NCBI GenBank assembly: GCA_964638635.1
Contig: CAZXAQ010000001.1
Coordinates: 57,272-121,271, forward strand
Source of the DNA: SZUA-430 sp964638635
GTDB lineage: Bacteria; Pseudomonadota; Alphaproteobacteria; Micropepsales; Micropepsaceae
DNA length: 64,000 bases
Reading direction: 5' to 3'
The stretch's first letter is position 1. Every line of letters starts with the position of its first letter. A program made the position numbers and the translations under genes. Below, one piece after another: positions 9,301 to 17,553 of the stretch. The notes below the pieces were generated by a model. It made no database searches. It was not told where the DNA came from and worked only from the letters and a program-made list of their open reading frames with translations.

Positions 9301-12300
9301 GGCCGCCAGGAAGACGCCCGGGGGACGGACCTGAGCCGCCAACATCGGCATTGGATCTTCCCAGAACTGAAGATCGTGCGGGCGAGACGTGGCCAGCACC
9401 ATGTTCAGGGCATTACCGTCCCGTCGTCCGCTTCGTCCCATGCGCTGCACATAATTTGCCTCTTCGGGCGGAACGGAGCTAAGCAGCATCGTGGACAGAT
9501 CGCCGATGTCGATGCCCATTTCGAGCGTCGGCGTGGCGGAAATCAGGTTAGGAGACCAGCGATCTTCGCCGTTGATAAACCCTGTCTCGATGTGCAGCCG
9601 TTGATCCGTTTCCAACAGCCCTGTGTGTTCGACCGCGACGACCCGATGGTTCCGGTCCGAACCAAGCGACCGCATCAACGCAGGCCTTGCCACTGTGGGC
9701 TCGGCCTTGAATCTGCCGCGGCAGCCGATGCGGGTACATGGCATGCCATCGAGCTTTTCAGCGCTTCGGAAAGTCATGGTCTCGCGGCGACGACAATGCG
9801 TGCAGACCAAGGTCGCCGCCTGTCCGGAGACCCAGATCTTCGCCGGATCCACCAACCAGCCGTGTTGGCGAGAGCCTTCCGGGCCATTGACCCTGCGGAT
9901 GACAGCGTCCGCTTCGAGCCGCTGCAACGCTGCTGAATAAACCAGGTCAGGATCGGAGCCGATTTGAAGAGATGCAGGGCCCAGCGTCCGGAAGAGCCAG
10001 TCGCGGTACCAGTTCGCCGCGTGGCTGCGCGTAACGTCCTCAAATCCAGCGGCGGCGACTCCCAACGACACGGGGAGGGGCGACAAACCGCGGCGATGAT
10101 CTGGAAACGGAAGTGTCCTGGTTCTTCCGAGACCTAGTTTGGCGGAAGAGGCGAACCAACCTAACCCGCGATTGTCGCTCGAGCCGACTGCCAGCTCTAC
10201 ATAGGAATGGGCGACGGATCCCTGTCGGCGCATGCGCTGCAGCACACCGGCAAGGAACAGAAGAATCTGGTGCGGATCGATTACGCCAGCGGCTGGCACC
10301 TCATTGTGCAGATGGCGGGACAATTTCCCTGCCGCCTCTTGTAGGAGGTTTACCGGCACATCTGCCGACGCCAGTCCGTTCGCTTCCAGCGTGTGGCTGA
10401 AGTGCGCACGGTAGCTAAGGTCAACGAAAAATTCCCATCCCAACCGAACCCGCAAATGCTCAAGGAAGACTGGATCAGTCACTGGCGTGCCGTTCAGCAC
10501 GAGGTCCTGATAGGTTTTCCGCCAGGACTGTTCGCGGGCGATGAATTGTGCCGTGAAGTCGTCGCCGCCCATCTCGTCAAGATACTGTTGAGGCACGGAT
10601 CTGATCACGTCATTGAGCGTGAGATCCTTGTTGTCGGCGGCCACGAGCGCCTTGAACAGCGCCTTCTGCGAGACGGAGAGCGCGTTGCGGGTTTCCGCAA
10701 TGGCCGCACGATGTGCGGCGTCCTGAACCGAATCCGAGAACATGAGGAAGCGCGGCTTCGCTGTTGGGTCTTCCTCGTTTTGCGTGGAGGTGTAGAGGGT
10801 CGAAGTGATGCCGGCGGTCAGGCGCGCGGCGCGCATGCCGAAGAGCAACAGACCCTGGACGTGACCGCATGCGGGACATGTCCGGTCGATATTTCCATTT
10901 CCGTCCACCGGCGCATACATCCAAACCGGCGCCGCCGCACCGTTGGCGTCGCCAACTCCGAATTCGATGGTTTCAGCGTTCAGGGTTCCCTTGACGACCT
11001 GCCCCTTCCCGCCTTGCAGCTTGCCGGCGCGCTCAATGCTCTCATGGTAGAACAACCGGAGTTCGCCGCCGCCGCGGTCTTCGAAGAACTCCTCATAAAT
11101 CTGATCCAGAGGCGCCCAGCAACTCGACGATGAATTTTGCATCCGTCCGATGTGGGCGGTTGAGCCGCAGTGATTGCAGTTCACGATTGGCAGCATTCGC
11201 CTCAACCGCAGCTGATCAAGATCCAGCGCGTGGTGCAGGTCCACTGGCGTCAGTTTGCCATCCGGTGCTTGCTTCGGAAGGCTCGCAACCATGCGGCCCA
11301 TTTCGCGGATCCAAACCTGCAGGCGCACGTTGAAGAGCGGGCGCAAGGCCTGCGGCGTACCCGTTCGCGCCCAAGCCACCAGCGACACAACCAGTTCCGC
11401 GAGTGCACGATGGGCTGTCGGATCCCAATCGCGTAGCGTCTTGACCTGTCCGAGTGCAGCGGCAATCTCGTCCAGCGATACCGGACGTTGAGCCTCATGG
11501 ATGATCTTCAGGACGCGCTGGCAGAGGCTGTGTTCAAGCAGTCTCTGCCCCAGCGACAGGCGCCACGAAGCGTCCACAGGGTCCTTGGTATGGAATATGG
11601 CCAAGTCGGGGTCACGCTTGTCCGGGAAAAGGCAAATCGCCAGTCGACGCGCCGCTCCGGGTTGGTCGAGGTTTTCAGCCTCGGCGATCGCCGTGACAAC
11701 TTCCTCGGGCTGCAGACGGTCGAAGTATTCCGGCTCCCGGAAAACCTCCGGAGGGGCCTTTCGGGTTTCACGGATGACCGCGCCGTCATCAAAGTGTTCG
11801 CCGAATATTGTCTCGGCGTAGCCGCGCAAGGCGACTGCCGCGTCGACGCCGGATCCCAGCGTGGCAGATGAGCCGACGCATACCAGATGACCGTCGGGTG
11901 TCCGAAGCCGATGCTTCAATCGTCGCAACAACAAGGCGAGGTCTGCGCCCTGCGCCCCGTCGAAGGTGTGCATCTCGTCAACCACCAGGAATCTCAAAGT
12001 GCTTGGCGCATTTGCCTGCCAGAGCTTCCTGTCCTGGCCCCTAAGCAGCAAGTAGTCCAGCATCTTGTAGTTCGTGAGCAGGATGTCCGGAGGCTGGCGT
12101 CGCATCGTTTCGCGGTGCGTGATTATGCTGTCCTCAGTGACTTCGTGCGTCGCGTTCTTTGGTTCTGCGTCAGCGTAAATCCCCGCGCGCACGCCGCTGA
12201 GAGCCGGGATCGACGTAAGCGCAGTTGCAAGACGCCGCGCCTGGTCGGTCGCAAGGGCGTTCATGGGATAGATCAGGATCGCCTTGATGCCGGGCTTGCC

Positions 12301-12672
12301 CTTCTGCTGCCGGCAATGGTCGAGGATCGGCCAGAGATATGATTCCGTTTTGCCCGATCCCGTGCCCGTGGCGACCAGCGTCGATCGGGGCTTGTCGCCG
12401 CCGAGGCGCTCGAACGCTTCCATCTGGTGCTGGTAAGGTGCAAAGCGCAACGGAACCGTGGGAAAGGGTTGGCGCCATGTCCCCTCGCCTGCACCGTCGA
12501 CCTGCCGGAAGGGCATGTCGACCGAGACCCACGGCCCCTTGATGAAGTTTGCGGGTGCGTCGAGGAAGCGCTCGACCGAACCGGTGAAGGCGAGGCTGGT
12601 CGTGTTCAGCGTGCCGTGCACGAGCTCGCGCAGGCTCTCCTCGACATGGCGGCCAAGCAGGATCGGGTTCAT
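6298..12672 (-). CDS. Giant DEAD/DEAH helicase with zinc ribbons, DUF1998-type region and PD-(D/E)XK-like C-terminus (DrmA+DrmB-like)
   Basis: A 2,124-aa protein. The N-terminal RecA lobe has Walker A GTGSGKT (103-109), IYPMNALATDQ (about 134-144) and DEMH (232-235). The second lobe has SATPTLEMGIDIGDL and QRMGRSGRRDG near 1077. Paired-cysteine ribbons occur near residues 500 (CNHCG), 600 (CPACG), 960, 1390 and 1500. A cysteine cluster CPCSRDGRTGCYRC near 1645 in a GGSGYLRQI context fits the helicase-associated DUF1998 domain. About residues 1740-1820 hold KRVDFLMTP, then PIIVEMDGIEYH, then VHVWTL, which resembles a DUF559/Vsr-type PD-(D/E)XK fold. In DISARM, helicase (DrmA) and DUF1998 (DrmB) are separate proteins; here they are one chain. 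The start lies 1 bp after the methyltransferase stop. Confidence 0.85.
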   Translation of the reverse strand: MNPILLGRHVEESLRELVHGTLNTTSLAFTGSVERFLDAPANFIKGPWVSVDMPFRQVDGAGEGTWRQPFPTVPLRFAPYQHQMEAFERLGGDKPRSTLVATGTGSGKTESYLWPILDHCRQQKGKPGIKAILIYPMNALATDQARRLATALTSIPALSGVRAGIYADAEPKNATHEVTEDSIITHRETMRRQPPDILLTNYKMLDYLLLRGQDRKLWQANAPSTLRFLVVDEMHTFDGAQGADLALLLRRLKHRLRTPDGHLVCVGSSATLGSGVDAAVALRGYAETIFGEHFDDGAVIRETRKAPPEVFREPEYFDRLQPEEVVTAIAEAENLDQPGAARRLAICLFPDKRDPDLAIFHTKDPVDASWRLSLGQRLLEHSLCQRVLKIIHEAQRPVSLDEIAAALGQVKTLRDWDPTAHRALAELVVSLVAWARTGTPQALRPLFNVRLQVWIREMGRMVASLPKQAPDGKLTPVDLHHALDLDQLRLRRMLPIVNCNHCGSTAHIGRMQNSSSSCWAPLDQIYEEFFEDRGGGELRLFYHESIERAGKLQGGKGQVVKGTLNAETIEFGVGDANGAAAPVWMYAPVDGNGNIDRTCPACGHVQGLLLFGMRAARLTAGITSTLYTSTQNEEDPTAKPRFLMFSDSVQDAAHRAAIAETRNALSVSQKALFKALVAADNKDLTLNDVIRSVPQQYLDEMGGDDFTAQFIAREQSWRKTYQDLVLNGTPVTDPVFLEHLRVRLGWEFFVDLSYRAHFSHTLEANGLASADVPVNLLQEAAGKLSRHLHNEVPAAGVIDPHQILLFLAGVLQRMRRQGSVAHSYVELAVGSSDNRGLGWFASSAKLGLGRTRTLPFPDHRRGLSPLPVSLGVAAAGFEDVTRSHAANWYRDWLFRTLGPASLQIGSDPDLVYSAALQRLEADAVIRRVNGPEGSRQHGWLVDPAKIWVSGQAATLVCTHCRRRETMTFRSAEKLDGMPCTRIGCRGRFKAEPTVARPALMRSLGSDRNHRVVAVEHTGLLETDQRLHIETGFINGEDRWSPNLISATPTLEMGIDIGDLSTMLLSSVPPEEANYVQRMGRSGRRDGNALNMVLATSRPHDLQFWEDPMPMLAAQVRPPGVFLAAEAVLLRQVTAFTLDAYVAATEEGGDYGKVRDVLRRRRENVSSGFPVEWLDLVQKRGSELAEAFLSKLPADVKERPEVAARVREYLTTNGNRSIAWRIGSVFDEAASERARLIEKRDEVTREQEKLRRRRAEFTDQEYERLETELAKDKAEINRLIRTGIEDVSVLKFLTDKGVLPNYAFPEEGVKLTSILSRRSEGARDEDGLLYLEYVRPASSALTEFAPGQFFYANGRQVRIERLEIGKNDLTSWTFCQACSFVSPHHEDVGSSTCPKCNDQMWADNGSRHEVVMLKSVISINSEEGAAIRDQDQRQQQQFDRAMVPSYGPEDISASWFTREEAGTPFGFEFISNCQFRDFNFGRKTPMRLGPRIAGDLRPADPFRICRHCGTLQTSRSDGDSPGKHPPRCKAVTEKGMPRTKWETRVFLMRGFSTEAIRVVIPVIGDIDHDDIKSFVAAINLGMRRYFAGKVDHIRSAVVEAQLDGMTTVRSLFLYDAVPGGSGYLRQIGEHPETMKAIILRAAEALRDCPCSRDGRTGCYRCVKSYRSQFGPGEPDRERARGLMEAILQKWDSLTQTEAGIDDSIRGAMVESALEKRFLGALAKAYGEASLVPQVLSGGRRGFILKAGTKDAQRLWTIEPQVNVETRFRGMPRKRVDFLMTPVGRSSSKPIIVEMDGIEYHAETVDRDLLDRLTMIRQGEVHVWTLAWKDLDEVPTAPLNPFDEKSFDANKSGRLGRVLAHPDLGTVAEEIKLLRTSDAFSLFRRVLDAETDDALAAISVLLRSIIGTGQKLDALPRFASVSADGKHFLSAGLPEHVADGGLDLYMACQQISLSEWKLQHQDLRVLLRGELPPPGDTPPARESYTRAWRGLWRLVNLFQGVRGLHVELEGLETLSPPDMSASASTGGDGRAGAWDEARSLCEEAFHPLIDALVAASVPGPDLLGNDIVHGGRVVGMMEFGWADGRVAVAERDLGNTDWTIISFDPSGDGLSEAVAKILKALERAKA

Positions 12673-12673
12673 G

Positions 12674-15600
12674 TCAGGCCGCGCCTCCGGCCTTCAGGCG
12701 CTCGAAATGTGCCCAGGCGCGCTTGTAGTCCTCGATGCGGTCGCAGGTGGTGAAGGGCCCGACGAAGCGGCGGGTGACCTTGCGCGGTCCGCCCGGCTGC
12801 GTGTCGTCCGTGACGACGCAAGAGAGCTCCGCAGGCTTGGAGGCGAGGATCTTCTCCCACGCCGAACGGCCCGGGCTCTTGCCCTTTTCATCGAGCCAGC
12901 CAACGCCGGGCAGGCCCTTGGAGCAGGTCCAGACGATGCGGCCCTGCTGGTCGTACCAGGTCCCGGCCTCGTTCTCCTGCAGGACCGGGAAGTAGATCCG
13001 ATAGATCTCGACTAGCTGGTCGAGGCTCAAACCCAATGCTTGTGCCACGAGAACATCGATCTCGACGAGCGCCATGCGGCGGGCGAATTCAGTCCTTAGG
13101 CCCGCAGTACGGTTCCACTTTAGCGGGCCTTGAACGTTACCCTCTAGAGATAAGCGTCGATCGGAGGAGGACCACGGTTGCGCAGACAGTTTCGGGGCGC
13201 AGCTATTCCAAAGATCCGCATACGAGGCGGTCAAGCACGTCAGACGGAGAACCCGGTGACGTGCCGTTTCGTCGGCGTCAAACCACGGGAATGATTGGAC
13301 GTCCTTATCGTGGAGGTTCTGCTTTCCGCTTGCCTTCAGGTAAAAGTCGGCAGCGATCGAATGGAAAAACGCGCACGCTGAGAGTAAGTGGGAATCACCG
13401 CGGAAGGCGACACTTTCTACGCTGTTGACGTGCGTGGCCCCTTTGGGAATAAGCGCATTGATAAGACTTCTCTCACTGTTGAGGTTGATCATGGCCCGGA
13501 ACGCGACGCGGTAGAAATCCGCATGGGTCTTGCTCGGATCCCAGCGGCAGCGGGTCATGCGGTTGCGATACTCCGACTTGCTGACCGCCGGCGCGTAATT
13601 GGTGCGTGGCAGGTAGTCGTCGGGGGCCAGCGTCAGGTCGATGATGTCGTAGTCAGCGTTCGTGCGCGCCACCCTTCGCGCCGTCTTGTAGAGCGGGTTG
13701 CCGACATGAAAATGAGGGCCCTGCAGGATCATTTCATCGGCAGGCCTGAACCCGGTCTGCCGCTTGATCGTGCCATCCTTTTGCGCGCCGACTTCGTGCC
13801 AGTGGGCGGACATCTGCCACGACGCCGAACTGTCATCGATAGCAGCCGAGGAACCCGCGCCGGCCGCCATCGCAGCGTCGAGCTTCGGGAAGCGGGCCAT
13901 CTTCCGGAAAACATCCAGCATGCCTGTCGAGTAGGGCTGGATGAACCGCGCCTCCTCGACCGGAACGGCGTCTCCTTCGGACAGGGCGTGAATGACCGAC
14001 AATGCGTCTCGGTCGATCCGCACGATGCGATCGCGATGCCCGCGCGTATCCCAGTTTCCGTCTCTGCCCTTGATCCCGGGGACATCGCCACGCCCCTCTT
14101 GATCGGCATACGAATCCTCAATCTGTCGAGGCAAAAACGCAAAGCCGAACTGATCGAAGGAGATAGCACTGGGACTTCCGCGATAAATGTTAATGCTAAA
14201 GCGAACATGATCCACCACCTCTGAGAAATTTTTAGATGTGATCTTGTTGCTGTGGTCGAAGTGCTTTGCGATGCGGCCGTACCAGTGCCGCCGAAACGCA
14301 CCAGATTTCGGATCGCCTAAATGCCCATCCTGATGGATCAGCGCCGCGTAACCTGCTGGCGCCGTCAGGCGGAAGGCGAGGTCGATGAAGCAGCGATAGA
14401 GATTGTTTGACCCTCCGCCTGCGAAAGGTTGCATGACCTCGGACGAGGTCACCTCCATCGCCCCGCGCACGGAGGTGAACGCTTGCAGGAACCGCTTTTC
14501 ACCCTTGGCCTTGGACAGCGCTTCAGCAAGGATCTTCTTCACCGATGATGCTGGCAGGCCTGCATGGAGCGGATCGATATCTGCGAGTACGTCGCCTTCG
14601 TTCCACGAGGGTTTCGCCCAGGGCGGGTTGCCGACGATCACGTCAAAGCCGCCGCGCGCCTTCATGACGTCAGAGAAGATCAGGTCGTAGTGGACGAAAC
14701 GCTCACGCTCGGCCACGTCCACTGCAACCTTCAGCCACTCGGACGTCTCGATGAGGGCCTCGACATTCGTCTCGCGGAACAGGTCGCGGCGGGCAGCACT
14801 GGCCGCCTCCGCCATGCCGCGCGGACGTCCCGGCTTCTCAAGGGTTTCGAACAGGTCCGGCGAGGGGTTGGCATAGTCATCAAGGCTGGGCGCCGCGAGC
14901 GAGCCGTCGGCGGCAAATCCACCTTCGAGGATCATCGCCATGCCATGGAGGAACTCGGCACGTCCCGGCAGCAGGTTCGCCTTGTCGAGCGGCCAGAGCC
15001 AGAGTGCGCACCACGCGTCCATCGCCGTCTTCAGGCGCTTGTAAGGCAGCGTGTTGGCGGCATGGTCGGCGCCGGTCAGGCGGGCGCGCAGGCTTTCCTT
15101 GCCCCGGAAGTCGAGCCGCTTGTTGCCCGGCATCACGCGGTCGGGCCACAGCGTGATCTCGTCATTGGCGTCCGCGCGGGTCCGGGCAAGATCCTCGGCC
15201 ACCTGGTCGAACAAGGCTTCGGTGATGCGGCTGAGGCGCTGGAGAAGTTTCACCTCGTGGGGCTCAAGCGCCTTGAAGAAGTCGCTCTTGCGCCACGCCT
15301 TGATGCGCTCCTGCGCCTTGCCCGCGAAGGGGGCAATCGATTTGTCCTTCTCGAAATTTGCCATGTCGCGCGCGGGCAGCAGCCACTGCCAGACATGCCC
15401 CTCGGGCAGGCGCCTGCGCCAGCCGATCTCCTCAGGCTTTGCCGTCAGCCAGAGGTCGGCCTGCTTCTTCGCGGTCAGCAGTTTTGGTTCATAGGATGCC
15501 CGTCGCGCGCCGATGAGCGAGTTGCCGGCATGCAGCTGGTCGCCGAACCAGGGCGAGAATTCGCTCGCATGCAGGCCGTTCAACCAGAGCGAGATGGCCC

Positions 15601-17551
15601 CGAGCTCGACCGCCACCGGGTTCAGGTCGACGCCAAAGCAGTTGCGGTCGGCGATATAGGCCCGGACCTTCTGCTTCTCGACCACCACCTGCTCCTGGGG
15701 GATGGTGCGGCCCGTCTCTTTCTGCTTGCGCTCAAGGTAGATGTCGGCGAGCTGGTTCGTCGTCTCGACAAGGAAGGCCGCCGACCCCATCGCGGGTTCG
15801 AGGATCTTCAGGTCCAGGATGTCGTCGGCCTTGAGGTCCTTGCAGCGTTCCATGAGCGCATGCTTGACGAGCAGGCGCGCCAGAGGTTCCGGCGTGTAGT
15901 AGGAGGCTGACTTCTCGCGGTCGCGGCCGGCCAGACGGTAGATGAAGGTGCCCTTCGGATAGACCCGTGCCTCGGCTCCGTTGAAGACGACATCTTCGCG
16001 CTTGAACTCGTTGATGCGGCTGCGGGGGACGAACCAGCTGGGGGCCAGCGTGTCCACCTTGTCGCGCCGGAAATCGTCTGCGGTGTCTTCGCCGTCTTGC
16101 TCGTTGACCGCGTCGTCGTCGTCCTCGTCCTTTTCATCGTCGCTGTCGCCCTCGTCGGCTTCGGCGGCGCGTCCCTTGCGGGGCTTCAGCTCGATGAGGT
16201 CCGTCTTGGCAACGACGCCCGTGAACGAGATCAGCGTCTCGTAGACCGCGCCCAGCTGGCCGATGCCAAGCTTGGCGTAGGAAATGCGCCCCGTGCCCTT
16301 GCCCGTGGATCGCAGCGACAGGAGGCGGATCACCTTCTGGATCGCCTCGTTGCGCAGGCGCAGGCTGTTCAAGAGCGGCGTGCTTGCCGGGTCAAGCAGC
16401 GCGACCTTTACGACCGGCAGGCGCAGGACCTCGTTCTCGCCCTTGTAGAGGAGATCAAGCGTGCGCTGCAGGCTTTCCCAGAGATAGGTGCCCTGCCGGT
16501 CCGTCGGGGTACGCAGGGGCACAGACTCCAGCTCGCGCAGCGCTTCGAGCGAGTAGCCCGTCGCATAGACCGGGTTCTTGAGGTCCAGGATGTTCAGCCG
16601 CGGATTGGCCTCGGCATAGAACAGGAACAGGAGGCGGTACATGTAGCGCAGGCATTCAAGCGAAAGCTCGGGACCGTCGATCCAGACGTCGCGCCGGCTC
16701 TTGTCCGGGAACGTGCCGGGGTACTTGCCACCGGTCACGTCGAGGACCTCCTGGCCCAGGATCTCGATGGCGTCGCGGACGGTCTTCTTGAGCGAGGTCG
16801 TGACTGCGTTTGCGTTGCGCTGCGCCTCCTCTTCCAGCCGGTCGGAGATGGGCACGCCCTGCTCCGGCACGCGCGCCTCGCGCGAGATCAGGCACGCCAT
16901 GACCGTCAGCGTGTCGCGCTCGGCGCGGCTGAAGATTTCCTGCAGGTCGAAGCGCAGGACGGAACGTGCCGGCCATTTGCGCTTGTCGACCAAGGCGATC
17001 TGGGACAGACCCAAGACAAGTACATGTCGCGGGCCGTCTGCTAACCCGAAAACACCTTCGGCCAGAACTTCCTCAAGCGGCCGGTCAACCAAGGCGGCGT
17101 CTTTCGCGTCAGCAGGAAACTGATCTTCCGAGAAGCAGGACCCGAGTGGGTCCGCGGATTCATCGGCGAGGTCCGGTATTGGCGTGTCGAAGATCCACAA
17201 CGCGTCTCGCCCAGCTCCATCGACAGCCCGACCAGCGATCGGAACAAGCGGGTGACCCTCCATTGCGGTGATGTGCACGCCGCGATTCCATTCGTAGCCA
17301 AGAGCCGTCACAAGCGCGAAATGCAGATCGTGCGCCAGTTCGGCCTGGCGTTCACGATCTGACGTATTGCGCAGTTGGCGTAGCGACGCGACGACCTTTG
17401 CGGACATCCGCGACAGACGCTCCACCGGGTGGGCATCGGGCGGAAGGCCTGACCAGCGCGCCGTGATGTCCTGCAGTTCGTCCTTCAGAACATCAGACAA
17501 AGTGCCGGACGGGAAAAACTCTGCTTCGTTTTCTATACCGATGAGATCCAT
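12674..17551 (-). CDS. Large N6-adenine DNA methyltransferase (DrmMI/PglX-like, Eco57I-type)
   Basis: A 1,625-aa protein starting at ATG 17551, 2 bp after the upstream SNF2 gene stops. The AdoMet-binding motif I (ILEPAMGSAAFL) is near residue 582 and catalytic motif IV (VGNPPWAKP) near 973, the order and wide spacing seen in COG1002/Eco57I-like enzymes. A very acidic linker (Asp/Glu-rich, about 464-495) precedes the catalytic core. The long N-terminal segment and the C-terminal part after 1000 probably recognise the target sequence. No nuclease motif is obvious. In DISARM and BREX such enzymes methylate host DNA to mark self, which is the likely role here. A frame extension to 17629 overlaps the preceding gene and is not supported. 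Confidence 0.88.
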   Translation of the reverse strand: MDLIGIENEAEFFPSGTLSDVLKDELQDITARWSGLPPDAHPVERLSRMSAKVVASLRQLRNTSDRERQAELAHDLHFALVTALGYEWNRGVHITAMEGHPLVPIAGRAVDGAGRDALWIFDTPIPDLADESADPLGSCFSEDQFPADAKDAALVDRPLEEVLAEGVFGLADGPRHVLVLGLSQIALVDKRKWPARSVLRFDLQEIFSRAERDTLTVMACLISREARVPEQGVPISDRLEEEAQRNANAVTTSLKKTVRDAIEILGQEVLDVTGGKYPGTFPDKSRRDVWIDGPELSLECLRYMYRLLFLFYAEANPRLNILDLKNPVYATGYSLEALRELESVPLRTPTDRQGTYLWESLQRTLDLLYKGENEVLRLPVVKVALLDPASTPLLNSLRLRNEAIQKVIRLLSLRSTGKGTGRISYAKLGIGQLGAVYETLISFTGVVAKTDLIELKPRKGRAAEADEGDSDDEKDEDDDDAVNEQDGEDTADDFRRDKVDTLAPSWFVPRSRINEFKREDVVFNGAEARVYPKGTFIYRLAGRDREKSASYYTPEPLARLLVKHALMERCKDLKADDILDLKILEPAMGSAAFLVETTNQLADIYLERKQKETGRTIPQEQVVVEKQKVRAYIADRNCFGVDLNPVAVELGAISLWLNGLHASEFSPWFGDQLHAGNSLIGARRASYEPKLLTAKKQADLWLTAKPEEIGWRRRLPEGHVWQWLLPARDMANFEKDKSIAPFAGKAQERIKAWRKSDFFKALEPHEVKLLQRLSRITEALFDQVAEDLARTRADANDEITLWPDRVMPGNKRLDFRGKESLRARLTGADHAANTLPYKRLKTAMDAWCALWLWPLDKANLLPGRAEFLHGMAMILEGGFAADGSLAAPSLDDYANPSPDLFETLEKPGRPRGMAEAASAARRDLFRETNVEALIETSEWLKVAVDVAERERFVHYDLIFSDVMKARGGFDVIVGNPPWAKPSWNEGDVLADIDPLHAGLPASSVKKILAEALSKAKGEKRFLQAFTSVRGAMEVTSSEVMQPFAGGGSNNLYRCFIDLAFRLTAPAGYAALIHQDGHLGDPKSGAFRRHWYGRIAKHFDHSNKITSKNFSEVVDHVRFSINIYRGSPSAISFDQFGFAFLPRQIEDSYADQEGRGDVPGIKGRDGNWDTRGHRDRIVRIDRDALSVIHALSEGDAVPVEEARFIQPYSTGMLDVFRKMARFPKLDAAMAAGAGSSAAIDDSSASWQMSAHWHEVGAQKDGTIKRQTGFRPADEMILQGPHFHVGNPLYKTARRVARTNADYDIIDLTLAPDDYLPRTNYAPAVSKSEYRNRMTRCRWDPSKTHADFYRVAFRAMINLNSERSLINALIPKGATHVNSVESVAFRGDSHLLSACAFFHSIAADFYLKASGKQNLHDKDVQSFPWFDADETARHRVLRLTCLTASYADLWNSCAPKLSAQPWSSSDRRLSLEGNVQGPLKWNRTAGLRTEFARRMALVEIDVLVAQALGLSLDQLVEIYRIYFPVLQENEAGTWYDQQGRIVWTCSKGLPGVGWLDEKGKSPGRSAWEKILASKPAELSCVVTDDTQPGGPRKVTRRFVGPFTTCDRIEDYKRAWAHFERLKAGGAA

Positions 17552-17553
17552 GA

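Noticed and set aside
14564..15910. Plus-strand 448-codon frame inside the methyltransferase
   Set aside because: Antisense to clear catalytic motifs of the methyltransferase; Arg/Gly/Leu-rich with no domain.
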